A stretch of 64,000 nucleotides of DNA from Acidaminococcus massiliensis (GTDB taxonomy: Bacteria; Bacillota; Negativicutes; Acidaminococcales; Acidaminococcaceae): the NCBI RefSeq assembly GCF_900095825.1, contig NZ_LT608315.1, forward strand, positions 448,318-512,317, given 5' to 3'. Under the pieces are notes generated by a model. That model saw only the letters and a program-made list of their open reading frames with translations, was not told the DNA's origin and searched no databases. This document shows positions 31,700-39,959 of the stretch, piece after piece (the stretch's first letter is position 1; every line of letters begins with the position of its first letter). Position numbers and translations under genes: made by a program.

Positions 31700-32800
31700 A
31701 TGGATATCATTGAAGAATTCAAGGAACTGGTCATGATCGATTCGGCTTCTGGCAAAGAAAGAGCCATTGCCGATGCCTTGACAAAGAAGCTCCGGGATCT
31801 GGGTTTTGCCGTGAAAGAAGACCGGGCTGGAGATACCTTTGGGGGCGATACAGGGAACCTGACCGCCGTCCGGGAAGGGACCCGTCCCGGTGCCATCCTG
31901 TTCTGCAGCCACATGGACCGGGTGGCCAAAGGGCTCAGCATCCATCCTCAGGAAAAAGACGGCTATCTGGTATCTGACGGCACCACCATCTTGGCAGCCG
32001 ACGATGTGAGCGGCATCTGCGCCATCCTGGATGGGGTACGGCGGGCCATCGCTTCCCAAAAGCCCCTGCCCCGGCTGGAAATCGCCTTCACAGTGGGAGA
32101 GGAAGCCGGTCTTTGGGGAGGACGGGCCCTGGACCTGTCCCAATTCCAGAGCCCCTTCTGCTATGTGCTGGACAGTCCTGGCACCCTGGGCCGGCTGATC
32201 AACGGAGCTCCCGGCCTGGCCAAACTCCAAGTAGAAGTCCGGGGCAAAGCGGCCCATGCAGGGAACGAGCCGGAAAAGGGCATCAATGCGGCCCATATCC
32301 TATGTCATATCCTGGATACCCTGAAAGACGGCCGGTTGGATGAAGAGACCGTCTCCAACTTCCCCCTCCTGGGCACCGGCAACACAGCCACCAACATCGT
32401 CTGTGCCCAAGCCTGGGCCAAAGGCGAGAGCCGCAGCCGGGATCGGAAAAAGCTGGAAGCCTATATGGCCTACTTCCAATCCCATTGCCAGGAAAGTGCC
32501 CAAGGAACCGGAGCCGCCGTCACCACCCAGGCAGAAATCTCTTTCGCTCCCTTCCTGCTGGAAGAAAACGAACCGGTGATCTGCCATGCCCGCAAAGCCC
32601 TGGAAGCCATGGGGATCGAGCCCCGGATCGAACAGGGCGGCGGAGGGATGGATGCCAACATCTACAATGCCAAAGGCCTGCCCTCCTTAGGAGTGGCCAC
32701 CGGCTATACCAAAAACCACACCTTGGAAGAGAACCTAGACCTGGCCAGCTTCACCCGCAGCGGAGAACTGGTAGCAAAACTGATTGAAACCATTTCCTGA
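31700..32800 (+). CDS. M20-family metallopeptidase (PepT/aminopeptidase-like)
   Basis: A 366-residue di-zinc hydrolase of the M20 family. Ligands in order: His and Asp in CSHMDRV, bridging Asp in AADDVSG, catalytic Glu pair in VGEEAG, Asp in VLDSPG and the late His in KNHTLEEN. The dimerisation lid with KAAHAGNEPEKGINA is present. It resembles tripeptidase-like enzymes, so it likely cleaves short peptides or N-acyl amino acids in the cytoplasm. The operon with the upstream carrier suggests uptake-plus-hydrolysis. A GGAGGAG site precedes the ATG. Confidence 0.9.
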   Translation: MDIIEEFKELVMIDSASGKERAIADALTKKLRDLGFAVKEDRAGDTFGGDTGNLTAVREGTRPGAILFCSHMDRVAKGLSIHPQEKDGYLVSDGTTILAADDVSGICAILDGVRRAIASQKPLPRLEIAFTVGEEAGLWGGRALDLSQFQSPFCYVLDSPGTLGRLINGAPGLAKLQVEVRGKAAHAGNEPEKGINAAHILCHILDTLKDGRLDEETVSNFPLLGTGNTATNIVCAQAWAKGESRSRDRKKLEAYMAYFQSHCQESAQGTGAAVTTQAEISFAPFLLEENEPVICHARKALEAMGIEPRIEQGGGGMDANIYNAKGLPSLGVATGYTKNHTLEENLDLASFTRSGELVAKLIETIS

Positions 32801-32807
32801 ATGGACT

Positions 32808-32845
32808 AATGGGCTGTTGCATGCGCAACAGCCCATTCTTTTTCT
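32808..32845 (+). terminator. Terminator of the transporter-peptidase operon
   Basis: A perfect 13-bp stem (32808-32820 with 32825-32837), loop ATGC, followed by CTTTTTCT. It has the recurring CTGTTGC/GCAACAG core. Confidence 0.88.
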
Positions 32846-32879
32846 CTCCCCTTAGTGTAAAATAGTTCTCGGTAAAAAG

Positions 32880-32984
32880 TGAAACGAGCAGCACCGAAGA
32901 GGAAGATAATGTCAGGAAACTGCGGGATTACCTGGAACGGAATTGGGAACACCTGTTACGGATTGCAGTACTGAACTGGTGACA
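32880..32984 (+). pseudogene. Possible protein-coding remnant
   Basis: A short frame reads EEEDNVRKLRDYLERNWEHL and then LNW-stop. This looks like the end of a larger protein, perhaps an ISLre2/UPF0236-type transposase, which contain similar Tyr-Leu-x-x-Asn-Trp segments. There is no start and no further homology that I can see. Low confidence. Confidence 0.25.
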
Positions 32985-32996
32985 AGAACGGCCCCA

Positions 32997-33049
32997 AAGT
33001 CCGCCCTGTGAGGGGCGGGGGACCGTGCGGAGCACGGTGGTGGGGGCAT
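32997..33049 (+). repeat. Palindrome-rich repeat, unit A
   Basis: A 53-base unit made of adjacent small hairpins: CCGCCC with GGGCGG, then ACCGTGC-GGA-GCACGGT. The unit starts AAGTCCGCCCTG and ends GGTGGTGGGGGCAT. A second copy in the opposite orientation lies at 33197-33247. Confidence 0.8.
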
Positions 33050-33196
33050 CGGCGACAGCCGATACTTCGCAGGACCGGCCGAAAACAAGGGAGTGTCTGG
33101 CAGAAGTAGAAATATGATGACCGCAGTATCCATTGCTGGCTCTCAGGTAGATAGTTTCCATACCACCGTCAAGGTATTCGGTCCTTTCAGGACCTC

Positions 33197-33247
33197 ATGC
33201 CCCCACCACCGGGCAAGCCCGGTCCCCCGCCCCTGCAGGGCGGACTT
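33197..33247 (-). repeat. Palindrome-rich repeat, unit B (inverted copy of unit A)
   Basis: The reverse complement matches unit A over its whole length apart from loops and one stem base pair: ACCGGGC-TT-GCCCGGT replaces ACCGTGC-GGA-GCACGGT, a compensatory T-A to G-C change. Confidence 0.8.
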
Positions 33248-33740
33248 GGCCTCTGGCCTTGCTGGTATTTTGTGCGGGTATACATCGATTCTCCAGGAGC
33301 CGGGAGGGCAGGCCCAGGAGGAGTCGGCGGGATAACATCGGCAGTAGTCGCTTCACGAGTGGAGCACGCGGGCGAGGCCATCCGGCTTCCTGGTCCATAG
33401 CCGCTGCCTTTGACCGTCAGGGCAAGGCGATAGGCTGTGAGCCTCCCGCCAGGGGACGAACGGGTCTGCTCTCCCGGCGGAGAGCCTTCACGGGTGAAAG
33501 GGTATAGAAGCTTTTTGCCCTCTGGGCGGCCGGGATGGGCTTCCCACGGGAAGCCCCTACAGCGTCAGGGTCAGAGTATGGTACAGATGGCGGACCGCCT
33601 GGTGTGCGGACCCTACAATTCTGTGCTCTGCACTCTGCACTTTCGGCCCATGAATGAATAACTATACTGTGGTGAAGGTCCTCCTGAGAACTTGTTGACA
33701 CATACGTGCCGGGATCGGGAAATATAAAGAATCGGAAAAG
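33248..33740. other. Gene-free stretch rich in short palindromes
   Basis: No reading frame here looks coding. Several short inverted repeats are visible, for example GGGCTTCCC-AC-GGGAAGCCC (33537-33556) and GGCGGACCGCC (33584-33594). It may be a mosaic of dispersed repeats or decayed mobile DNA. The MATE gene promoter begins at its right end. Confidence 0.5.
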
Positions 33741-33742
33741 TA

Positions 33743-33751
33743 TGTTATAAT
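33743..33751 (+). promoter_or_regulatory. Extended -10 promoter of the MATE gene
   Basis: TG-T-TATAAT, with TATAAT at 33746-33751, is an extended -10 element without a clear -35, 43 bases before the MATE start codon. Confidence 0.5.
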
Positions 33752-33793
33752 AAAAGTTAACGACTATAAACTCTCCAAAAGGCAGGTGATTCC

Positions 33794-35134
33794 ATGGTAC
33801 ATTCCAAGACGAAAGATATGACGGCGGGCAGCATTCCCCGCCTGATCCTGGAATTTGCCCTGCCCCTCATGATCGGCAATATTTTCCAGATGCTGTACAA
33901 TACGGTGGATTCCATCGTCGTAGGGAATTTCGTAGGGACCCAAGCCCTGGCCGCCGTCAGTTCCACCACCATGATCACCAACATGTCCGTATTTTTCTTC
34001 AATGGGTTCTCCATCGGAGCTACGGTGATCATCGGCAAATATTTCGGAGCCAAAGACCACAAACTGCTCCACCGCGCCGTAGAGACCACCATGGGGGCCA
34101 CCTTTGCCCTTTGTCTGCTGTTTACCGTATTTTTCCTGGCCGGCACCGATTTCATGCTCCGCTTCATGAAGACCCCTGCCGATGTATTCGACCAGGCGGC
34201 GCTGTACCTCCGTATCTACTTTGCCGGCGTCACCGGCCTTCTCCTCTACAACATGGGCAGCGGCATCCTCCGGGCGGTGGGAGATACGAAACGGCCCCTG
34301 TACTTCCTGATCCTCACCAGCATCCTGAATATCTTCCTGGACCTGCTCTTTGTCCTGGCTTTCCATTGGGGCATTGCCGGTGTGGCCTATGCCACCATCC
34401 TGGCTCAGTTCATCTCTGCCGGGGCCACCATGGCCGTCCTCCTGCGGACCCGGGATATCTACCGTTTTTCCTTTGCAGATCTGTGCCTGGACCGGGGGCT
34501 CCTGAGCCAGATTTTCCGGGTGGGCCTGCCCACGGCCATCCAGAGCATCATCACCTCTTTTTCCAATATTTTTGTCCAGTCCTATATCAATTTCTTTGGA
34601 GCCATCGTCATGGCCGGCTGGGGCTGTTACAACAAACTGGACCAATTCATCATGCTGCCGGTCCTTTCCATGGCTATGGCTGCTACTACCTTCGTAGCAC
34701 AGAATATGGGAGCCCACAATGAAAAGCGGGCCATCGACGGAACCGTCACTTCCATCCTCATGAGCCTGGCCATTACAGGGGCCATCGCTGCCCTGCTTTT
34801 CATTTTTGCCGATACGTCCATGCGCCTATTCACGGGAGACGAACCTGTGATCAAAGCCGGCGTAGCGCTCATCCACATCAATATTTTCTTCATGCTCTTC
34901 AACTGCGTGAACCAGGTCTTGGCCGGTGCCCTGCGGGGACGGGGCGATTCCATCGGTCCTATGGTCATCATGCTGCTGTCCTTTGTCCTGATCCGCCAGA
35001 TCTACCTCTACCTCATGACCCGATTCATCAGCAACACCCCGCTTACCGTCGGTTTCGGCTACCCAGTAGGCTGGATGACCTGCTGCGTGCTAGAGGTACT
35101 GTATTTCTATCTGTTTTGGAAGCATAGGAAGTGA
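33794..35134 (+). CDS. MATE-family multidrug efflux protein
   Basis: A 446-residue carrier with 12 hydrophobic helices in two homologous halves. Typical features: LALPLMIGNIFQMLYNTVDSIVVG-like start (seen here from about residue 21), GTQALAAVSST, and the second-half PTAIQSIITSFSNI and FVAQNMGA. It probably exports cationic drugs or toxic metabolites using Na+ or H+. Single gene between a gene-free region and a strong bidirectional terminator. Start at 33794 follows GGCAGGTG. Confidence 0.92.
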   Translation: MVHSKTKDMTAGSIPRLILEFALPLMIGNIFQMLYNTVDSIVVGNFVGTQALAAVSSTTMITNMSVFFFNGFSIGATVIIGKYFGAKDHKLLHRAVETTMGATFALCLLFTVFFLAGTDFMLRFMKTPADVFDQAALYLRIYFAGVTGLLLYNMGSGILRAVGDTKRPLYFLILTSILNIFLDLLFVLAFHWGIAGVAYATILAQFISAGATMAVLLRTRDIYRFSFADLCLDRGLLSQIFRVGLPTAIQSIITSFSNIFVQSYINFFGAIVMAGWGCYNKLDQFIMLPVLSMAMAATTFVAQNMGAHNEKRAIDGTVTSILMSLAITGAIAALLFIFADTSMRLFTGDEPVIKAGVALIHINIFFMLFNCVNQVLAGALRGRGDSIGPMVIMLLSFVLIRQIYLYLMTRFISNTPLTVGFGYPVGWMTCCVLEVLYFYLFWKHRK

Positions 35135-35175
35135 AAAAAGAGGAGCTGTTGCGCACGCAGCAGCTCCTCTTTTTT
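35134..35175. terminator. Bidirectional terminator between convergent genes
   Basis: A 19-bp stem with a GCAC loop and only one G-T mismatch, flanked by A6 and T6 (35134-35152 with 35157-35175). It serves the MATE gene and the minus-strand carrier gene whose stop codon it overlaps. Confidence 0.9.
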
Positions 35176-36487
35176 ACAATACAAATGCCACGATGAAATT
35201 ATAGGCAGCCGCTGTCAGTACACTGACAGGCACAGCCCGGAGCAGCAGCTTGTTGAACAACGTGTTCCGGTCCTCCTCTTTGGGTGTGGACCCTAGGATC
35301 AGGGAACCGCCGGAAGAAAAGGGGCTGATGGCACTGGACTGGGCGCCCAGTACGGTGCAGGCAAAGAGCACGGCAGCCGACAGCCCGGTACTTTCCGCCA
35401 GTCCCGGAATCAGCGGGAACAAAGCCGGTGTCACGACGCCAGTGGTGGAGCTGAAGAAGCTCATGATGGCGGCGATGATGGAGAAAGCCAGGGGAATCAG
35501 AGGCGTGGGCACATGGGCTCCCACCCAGGCACTGAGCATCTTGATGGTCCCGGCCTTCACCGCTACGGCAATCAGCATGCCGGCTCCGGCAATCATGATG
35601 ATGGTATTCCAGGGAATCTTCGAAATGGCTTCCTTCTGGGGAGCCAGCTTCATCAGCAAGGCGATCACCGCGAAAATAATGGCCACCAGGCCCACATCCA
35701 CTTTAGCGGCCAGGTAAGAGATGGCTGGATTTCCCGGCATCAGGATCTTCAGCAGCGGGAAGATCAGGACCACCACCATCATCACCAGCATCAAAGTCAG
35801 CGTCCGGCTCTGGATCGGGGTAAAAGGCTCCGGTTTTTGGAAGGTCACACCCTGGCCGATATTCCGGTTGGCTTTGATTCCATACCGGAACACCGTAATC
35901 AGGAGCAGGGAGAAAACAAGAGAAAGCAGGAAGATTTCCATTTCCATGTTGAATGAATCCATAGGTGCCTTGACTTTCAGGGCCTCATAAGCGGAATCGG
36001 AGAGACCGCGGAAAATCACCCCCAAGTTGGACGTAGGGAAATTCCCGCCGCACAGGGCTCCGCAGTTGATGGCCACAGCCCCGGTCAGTTTGTCCATTTT
36101 GGATTCATCACAGATCAACATGGTGATGGGCGCCAGGAAAGCCAGTACAGTAAAATACGTCGCTCCCATCACCGAAAGGATCACCGCCACTCCAAAAAGA
36201 GCGTAGGGCAGCAGACCCGGAAATTTCCGGCAGGAATACAGCAGGGATCCGGACATCTTTTCCAGGGTCCCGTTAATGGCAGCCACATTGTAGAACAGCG
36301 AAACGGATAAAATCACAAACATGGTACTGACAGGCCAAAAACCGATGATGGCCTTCGGTTTCAGCCCCATCACCAGGCACCCGATCAGATAGGCAAAGAC
36401 GATACAGAACAGGCCGGTGTTCAGGCCGGTCTTATAACCCAGATAAATGGCGATGGCAATGGATAGGATAATGACGGCACTCAGCAT
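35174..36487 (-). CDS. MatC-like dicarboxylate carrier (ion transporter superfamily)
   Basis: A 437-residue carrier with about 11-12 helices. Features: MGATYFTVLAFLAPI, NCGALCGGNFPTSNLG and SSTTGVVTPALFPLIPGL, consistent with the malonate/dicarboxylate MatC group of the IT superfamily. It likely imports a carboxylate. A DUF6282 hydrolase gene lies 25 bases upstream in the same direction and a divergent LysR gene beyond it, so the substrate of this carrier is probably processed by that hydrolase. Exact substrate unknown. Confidence 0.8.
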   Translation of the reverse strand: MLSAVIILSIAIAIYLGYKTGLNTGLFCIVFAYLIGCLVMGLKPKAIIGFWPVSTMFVILSVSLFYNVAAINGTLEKMSGSLLYSCRKFPGLLPYALFGVAVILSVMGATYFTVLAFLAPITMLICDESKMDKLTGAVAINCGALCGGNFPTSNLGVIFRGLSDSAYEALKVKAPMDSFNMEMEIFLLSLVFSLLLITVFRYGIKANRNIGQGVTFQKPEPFTPIQSRTLTLMLVMMVVVLIFPLLKILMPGNPAISYLAAKVDVGLVAIIFAVIALLMKLAPQKEAISKIPWNTIIMIAGAGMLIAVAVKAGTIKMLSAWVGAHVPTPLIPLAFSIIAAIMSFFSSTTGVVTPALFPLIPGLAESTGLSAAVLFACTVLGAQSSAISPFSSGGSLILGSTPKEEDRNTLFNKLLLRAVPVSVLTAAAYNFIVAFVL

Positions 36488-36512
36488 ATGTGTTCCTCCT
36501 CCGGATCAGGCT

Positions 36513-37403
36513 TCAGTCCTTGGCTGCGCCCACAGGTTCCTCTTTGATGCCCAGCAGACGGTAGGGAATGGTCTTGGTCATGTAATAGACCTGTTCTTCC
36601 GGGATCCCGTATTCCACCAGGTAATGCATGTATTCATAGATTTCCGTTTCCCAATCCGGGTTTTCCGTCTGGCCTCCGTCCGTATCCACCATCACATGCT
36701 GGTACCCCACGGCCTGGATCAATTCGGCATTTTCCCGCAGATTCAGATGGTACTTCTTCCCTTTCCCCATATTTTGGGCATAGCACCGTTCCAGGATCAC
36801 ATCATAATCTTTCACCAGCCGGAGCTGATCTTCCAGGGTATAGCCGCAGACCCACCATTCCGGATGGGTGATCACGATTTTTCCCACGCCGGCTTTCTGG
36901 GCAGCTTCCACCACCACAAAAGCTTCTTCCGGAGAAACATGGGCCGTTGCCAGCACCGCATCATAGTCTTTGACCAGACGGAATACGGTTTCCAGTTCCG
37001 GGATCACTTTCCCGTCTCGGATCAGCTGGATTCCATCAGCGGGATCTTTCCCCATTTTTTCCAGATGCCGCCGGGCCGACTGGGTAGGCAGCCAGATGAC
37101 CTTGGCTCCCAGTTTCAATCCCTTTTCCACAGCCTCCGGATTCACGCCCCCGATGACTTTGTTCATCACCACGCCGCCATACATGGTGAACGGAGTGTTT
37201 TCTCCATAGACTTTTTTCACATAGGCATTGGCAATGGCCGCCCGATTGACCGTAAAGCCCAGATGGGATTTGATGACAATGGCACGGGCCCCCACCCTGA
37301 CAGCCGCATCAGCCAGCTCCAGATCGTTGTAGGCCCGCAGCCGCAGGTCCGGATTGGTGTGGACGTGCATATCGCAAATTCCCTGCAAAGATACTCTGCT
37401 CAT
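36513..37403 (-). CDS. DUF6282-family amidohydrolase-like protein
   Basis: A 296-residue TIM-barrel protein. Metal-binding features of amidohydrolases are visible: DMHVHTNPD at residues about 12-20 (HxH), IVIKSHLGF, ATAHVSPEE, and a late acidic motif VDTDGGQTENPD. It probably hydrolyses or dehydrates a cyclic or carboxylated compound brought in by the adjacent MatC-like carrier. Start at 37403 has GGGGAG six bases upstream; a GTG seven codons earlier is less likely. The divergent LysR and the palindrome at 37435-37472 suggest substrate-induced control. Confidence 0.78.
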   Translation of the reverse strand: MSRVSLQGICDMHVHTNPDLRLRAYNDLELADAAVRVGARAIVIKSHLGFTVNRAAIANAYVKKVYGENTPFTMYGGVVMNKVIGGVNPEAVEKGLKLGAKVIWLPTQSARRHLEKMGKDPADGIQLIRDGKVIPELETVFRLVKDYDAVLATAHVSPEEAFVVVEAAQKAGVGKIVITHPEWWVCGYTLEDQLRLVKDYDVILERCYAQNMGKGKKYHLNLRENAELIQAVGYQHVMVDTDGGQTENPDWETEIYEYMHYLVEYGIPEEQVYYMTKTIPYRLLGIKEEPVGAAKD

Positions 37404-37434
37404 ATTCTTCTCCCCTTGTTTCACAAGTATTCTG

Positions 37435-37472
37435 AATAGCCTTGCTTTTAGTGTAGCTTGTGCAAGGCTATT
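37435..37472. promoter_or_regulatory. LysR-type operator between divergent genes
   Basis: A perfect 11-bp inverted repeat, AATAGCCTTGC (37435-37445) and GCAAGGCTATT (37462-37472), with a 16-base spacer. The size and position between a LysR gene and its likely target operon fit a LysR-type dimer-of-dimers site. Confidence 0.65.
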
Positions 37473-37532
37473 GCAGAACGGGAGAATATGCTATATGATG
37501 TATCGGAAAAACCGATATCCAAGGAGGTTTCT

Positions 37533-38453
37533 ATGGATCTGCGCGAACTGCATTACCTGATTGCCATTGCCGAAGAAAAAAGCATTTCCCGGGCGGCAGA
37601 ACGGCTGTATATGGCCCAGTCCAGCCTTTCTCAATTTTTAAGTATGACAGAGGCCCATCTGGGCTATCGCCTGTTCATCCGGACCGCCAGCGGTGTCCGT
37701 CCCACGGACCAAGGCAAACGGCTGATCCAGTTTGCCCGGGATACCCTGACGGAATTCCACAGAGCCAAAGATGAAATGCAGGACATCAGTGAACTGAAAG
37801 GAGGCAAGGTGATCCTGGGGATCAGTTCTTTCCGGGGATCCTTCCTGCTGCCCCCGGTCCTCCAGACCTTCCGGACCCGCTATCCGGGCATCCACGTCCA
37901 AATCGTAGAAGAAAATTCCCTGGATCTGGAACAGATGCTGCTGACCGGAGAAATCGACCTGGCCCTCCTGGTTATGCCGGAAAAGCACAGCCGCATCCAG
38001 ACCCGTTTCCTGATGAACGATGAAATCTGCCTGATCACCCATCCCAGCCACCCAGTGATGGAGCTGGTGCACCAGGGCCAGGACGGGCAGCATCCCTCCC
38101 AGCTTTCCCAATACATCGATATCGAAGAAGCCGCCCAGTTCGAATTCCTGCTCAGCGGCTACGACACCATCCTGGGACGGGAAGCCCGCAGGATTTTCCT
38201 GCGCCATGGGATCAACCCTACAGCCTACAATGAAAATCTTTCTGCCCTGTTCGCCGCTTCCCTGGGAGCCAACGGCCTTGGCCTAGCCTTTACCTATGCC
38301 AGTTCCCGCCAGTATTTCCACAAAGCCCAGCTGCTTTCCTTGGGCAAAGACGGCACCTCCATCGCCCTGGGCACCGCCATGGCCCCGGGCCGCTACCATT
38401 CCAAAGCCACCCAGGCCCTGGATCAGGTGATTTTCGAGACACTGGGGAGATGA
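37533..38453 (+). CDS. LysR-family regulator
   Basis: A 306-residue LysR regulator with an N-terminal winged helix (SISRAAERLYMAQSSLSQFL) and an effector-binding domain with the usual ISSFRGSFLLPPVL start. Start at 37533 follows AAGGAGG; upstream in-frame Met codons lie in the promoter region. It is divergent from the DUF6282/MatC-like pair and probably controls it through the palindrome at 37435-37472. Effector unknown. Confidence 0.88.
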   Translation: MDLRELHYLIAIAEEKSISRAAERLYMAQSSLSQFLSMTEAHLGYRLFIRTASGVRPTDQGKRLIQFARDTLTEFHRAKDEMQDISELKGGKVILGISSFRGSFLLPPVLQTFRTRYPGIHVQIVEENSLDLEQMLLTGEIDLALLVMPEKHSRIQTRFLMNDEICLITHPSHPVMELVHQGQDGQHPSQLSQYIDIEEAAQFEFLLSGYDTILGREARRIFLRHGINPTAYNENLSALFAASLGANGLGLAFTYASSRQYFHKAQLLSLGKDGTSIALGTAMAPGRYHSKATQALDQVIFETLGR

Positions 38454-38469
38454 GAGACAATCCATAAAA

Positions 38470-38525
38470 AATAAATTTCGTACCAAAAATATTGCAAAAT
38501 CAATATTTTTGGTACGAAATTTATT
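38470..38525. repeat. Perfect 25-bp AT-rich palindrome
   Basis: Arms 38470-38494 and 38501-38525 pair without mismatch around a CAAAAT loop. It could be a terminator for the LysR gene upstream (A/T-rich, ends in TTTATT), an operator for the ATPase gene downstream, or both. Confidence 0.75.
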
Positions 38526-38597
38526 CTATGTACAGCCTATTTCCCTTGAAAAATATTGTTTTATGAGATATGATGGACAGGAAAGGAGGTTCCATCC

Positions 38598-39911
38598 ATG
38601 CTGAAACGAAAAATCAATCAACAACTGGCAGCCTGGAAAAAGCGACCGAATCACCAGCCTCTCATCATCAAGGGAGTCCGGCAATGCGGAAAGACCGCTT
38701 CTGTACTGGATTTTGCCCATTCCCACTATGCCCATACTGTTTATCTTAATTTTTTCGAAAATCCTCAATATGCCAAAATATTCCAGAACAGCCTGTCCGT
38801 GGATACCCTGACCATGCTCATGTCCGTCCAGCTCCCAGACGCGGTCTTCGAACCGGGCAGCACCGTTATCATCTTGGACGAAATCCAGGAATGTCCAGAA
38901 GCCCGGACGGCTTTGAAGTTTTTTAGCCTGGACGGGCGTTATGATGTAATCGCCACAGGGTCTCTGCTGGGCGTCAGCGGCTATGGAACCCCCAAATCCA
39001 TCCCAGTGGGCTATGAACAGCTCATGATCATGTATCCCATGGATTTCGAAGAATTCCTTTGGGCCCAAGGCATCAAGCCGGAAGTCATTGGTTTTCTCCG
39101 CACCTGCCTAGAAAAAGAACAGCCCGTTCCTTCAGCCCTCCATGAAAAAATGAGGGAACTGTTAAAGCTGTATACGATTGTGGGCGGGATGCCAGCTGTC
39201 GTCCAAAGCTTTGTAGAACGGCACAATCTTCAAGAAGTCCTTCTGCTCCAACGAAATATCATCCATTCTTATGAAGATGACATGGTCAAGTATGCAGAGA
39301 ATCGGGATAAAGGCCGCATCCGTCAGTGCTTTGCTTCTATTCCCCGGCAGCTGGCCAAAGAAAATAAGAAATTCCAATATTCTGTAGTAGAGTCCCGGGG
39401 CAATGCCAAAAAATTCAGCAGTTCCCTCCAATGGATCGAAGATGCCGGCATCATCTGCCGGTGTTACAATCTGTCTCTGCCAGATTTGCCCCTGGAAGGG
39501 TATGCGGTGGACAACATATTCAAAGTCTATATGGCAGACACAGGACTTTTCGTCAGCATGCTGGAAGACGGCACCCAGTCAGATATCCTGCACGGGAATA
39601 TGTTGGGATACAAAGGTGCCATTTATGAAAATCTAGCCGCTGATTTTTTCCACAAAATGGGACGAAAACTGTACTATTTCCATAAGGATTCCGGGCTGGA
39701 GATTGATTTTGTCATCCGTTTAAAAGGAAAAGCCACTCTGGTAGAAGTAAAAGCCACCAACGGGTACGCCAAGAGCCTGAAAACCATCCTGTCTCAGCCA
39801 GAACGGTATCCAGTAAACCAGGGAATCAAACTAGCCGACACCCAGCTGAACCGCCAGGGAAAAATCCTGAACCTGCCGTTCTATATGGGATTCCTGCTGA
39901 CGGAAGTATAA
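38598..39911 (+). CDS. AAA-type ATPase with DUF4143 domain
   Basis: A 437-residue protein with Walker A GVRQCGKT (about residues 26-33), Walker B VIILDEIQECP, a sensor-like ATGSLLG, and the C-terminal DUF4143 domain ending in a nuclease-like LEIDFVIR ... LVEVKA pattern of the PD-(D/E)XK type. Members are often in accessory regions and their function is poorly known; a toxin-antitoxin or defence link has been suggested for some. It stands alone behind a large palindrome and AAAGGAGG. DNA binding or processing is plausible. Confidence 0.85.
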   Translation: MLKRKINQQLAAWKKRPNHQPLIIKGVRQCGKTASVLDFAHSHYAHTVYLNFFENPQYAKIFQNSLSVDTLTMLMSVQLPDAVFEPGSTVIILDEIQECPEARTALKFFSLDGRYDVIATGSLLGVSGYGTPKSIPVGYEQLMIMYPMDFEEFLWAQGIKPEVIGFLRTCLEKEQPVPSALHEKMRELLKLYTIVGGMPAVVQSFVERHNLQEVLLLQRNIIHSYEDDMVKYAENRDKGRIRQCFASIPRQLAKENKKFQYSVVESRGNAKKFSSSLQWIEDAGIICRCYNLSLPDLPLEGYAVDNIFKVYMADTGLFVSMLEDGTQSDILHGNMLGYKGAIYENLAADFFHKMGRKLYYFHKDSGLEIDFVIRLKGKATLVEVKATNGYAKSLKTILSQPERYPVNQGIKLADTQLNRQGKILNLPFYMGFLLTEV

Positions 39912-39959
39912 ACAAGGGACTGCTGCAGAGCTAGAGTCTGCGTTCAGAAACGGCGCTCA

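Noticed and set aside
30506-32296. Minus-strand open frame of 596 codons
   Set aside because: Antisense to the transporter and M20 peptidase, whose motifs are clear.
32928-33161. Minus-strand 77-codon frame in the gene-free stretch
   Set aside because: It runs through repeat unit A, has no good ribosome site and a composition typical of random GC-rich sequence.
32997-33247. Inverted repeat pair as a CRISPR array
   Set aside because: Only two units, in opposite orientation, with internal palindromes and no regular spacers; no cas gene in the window.
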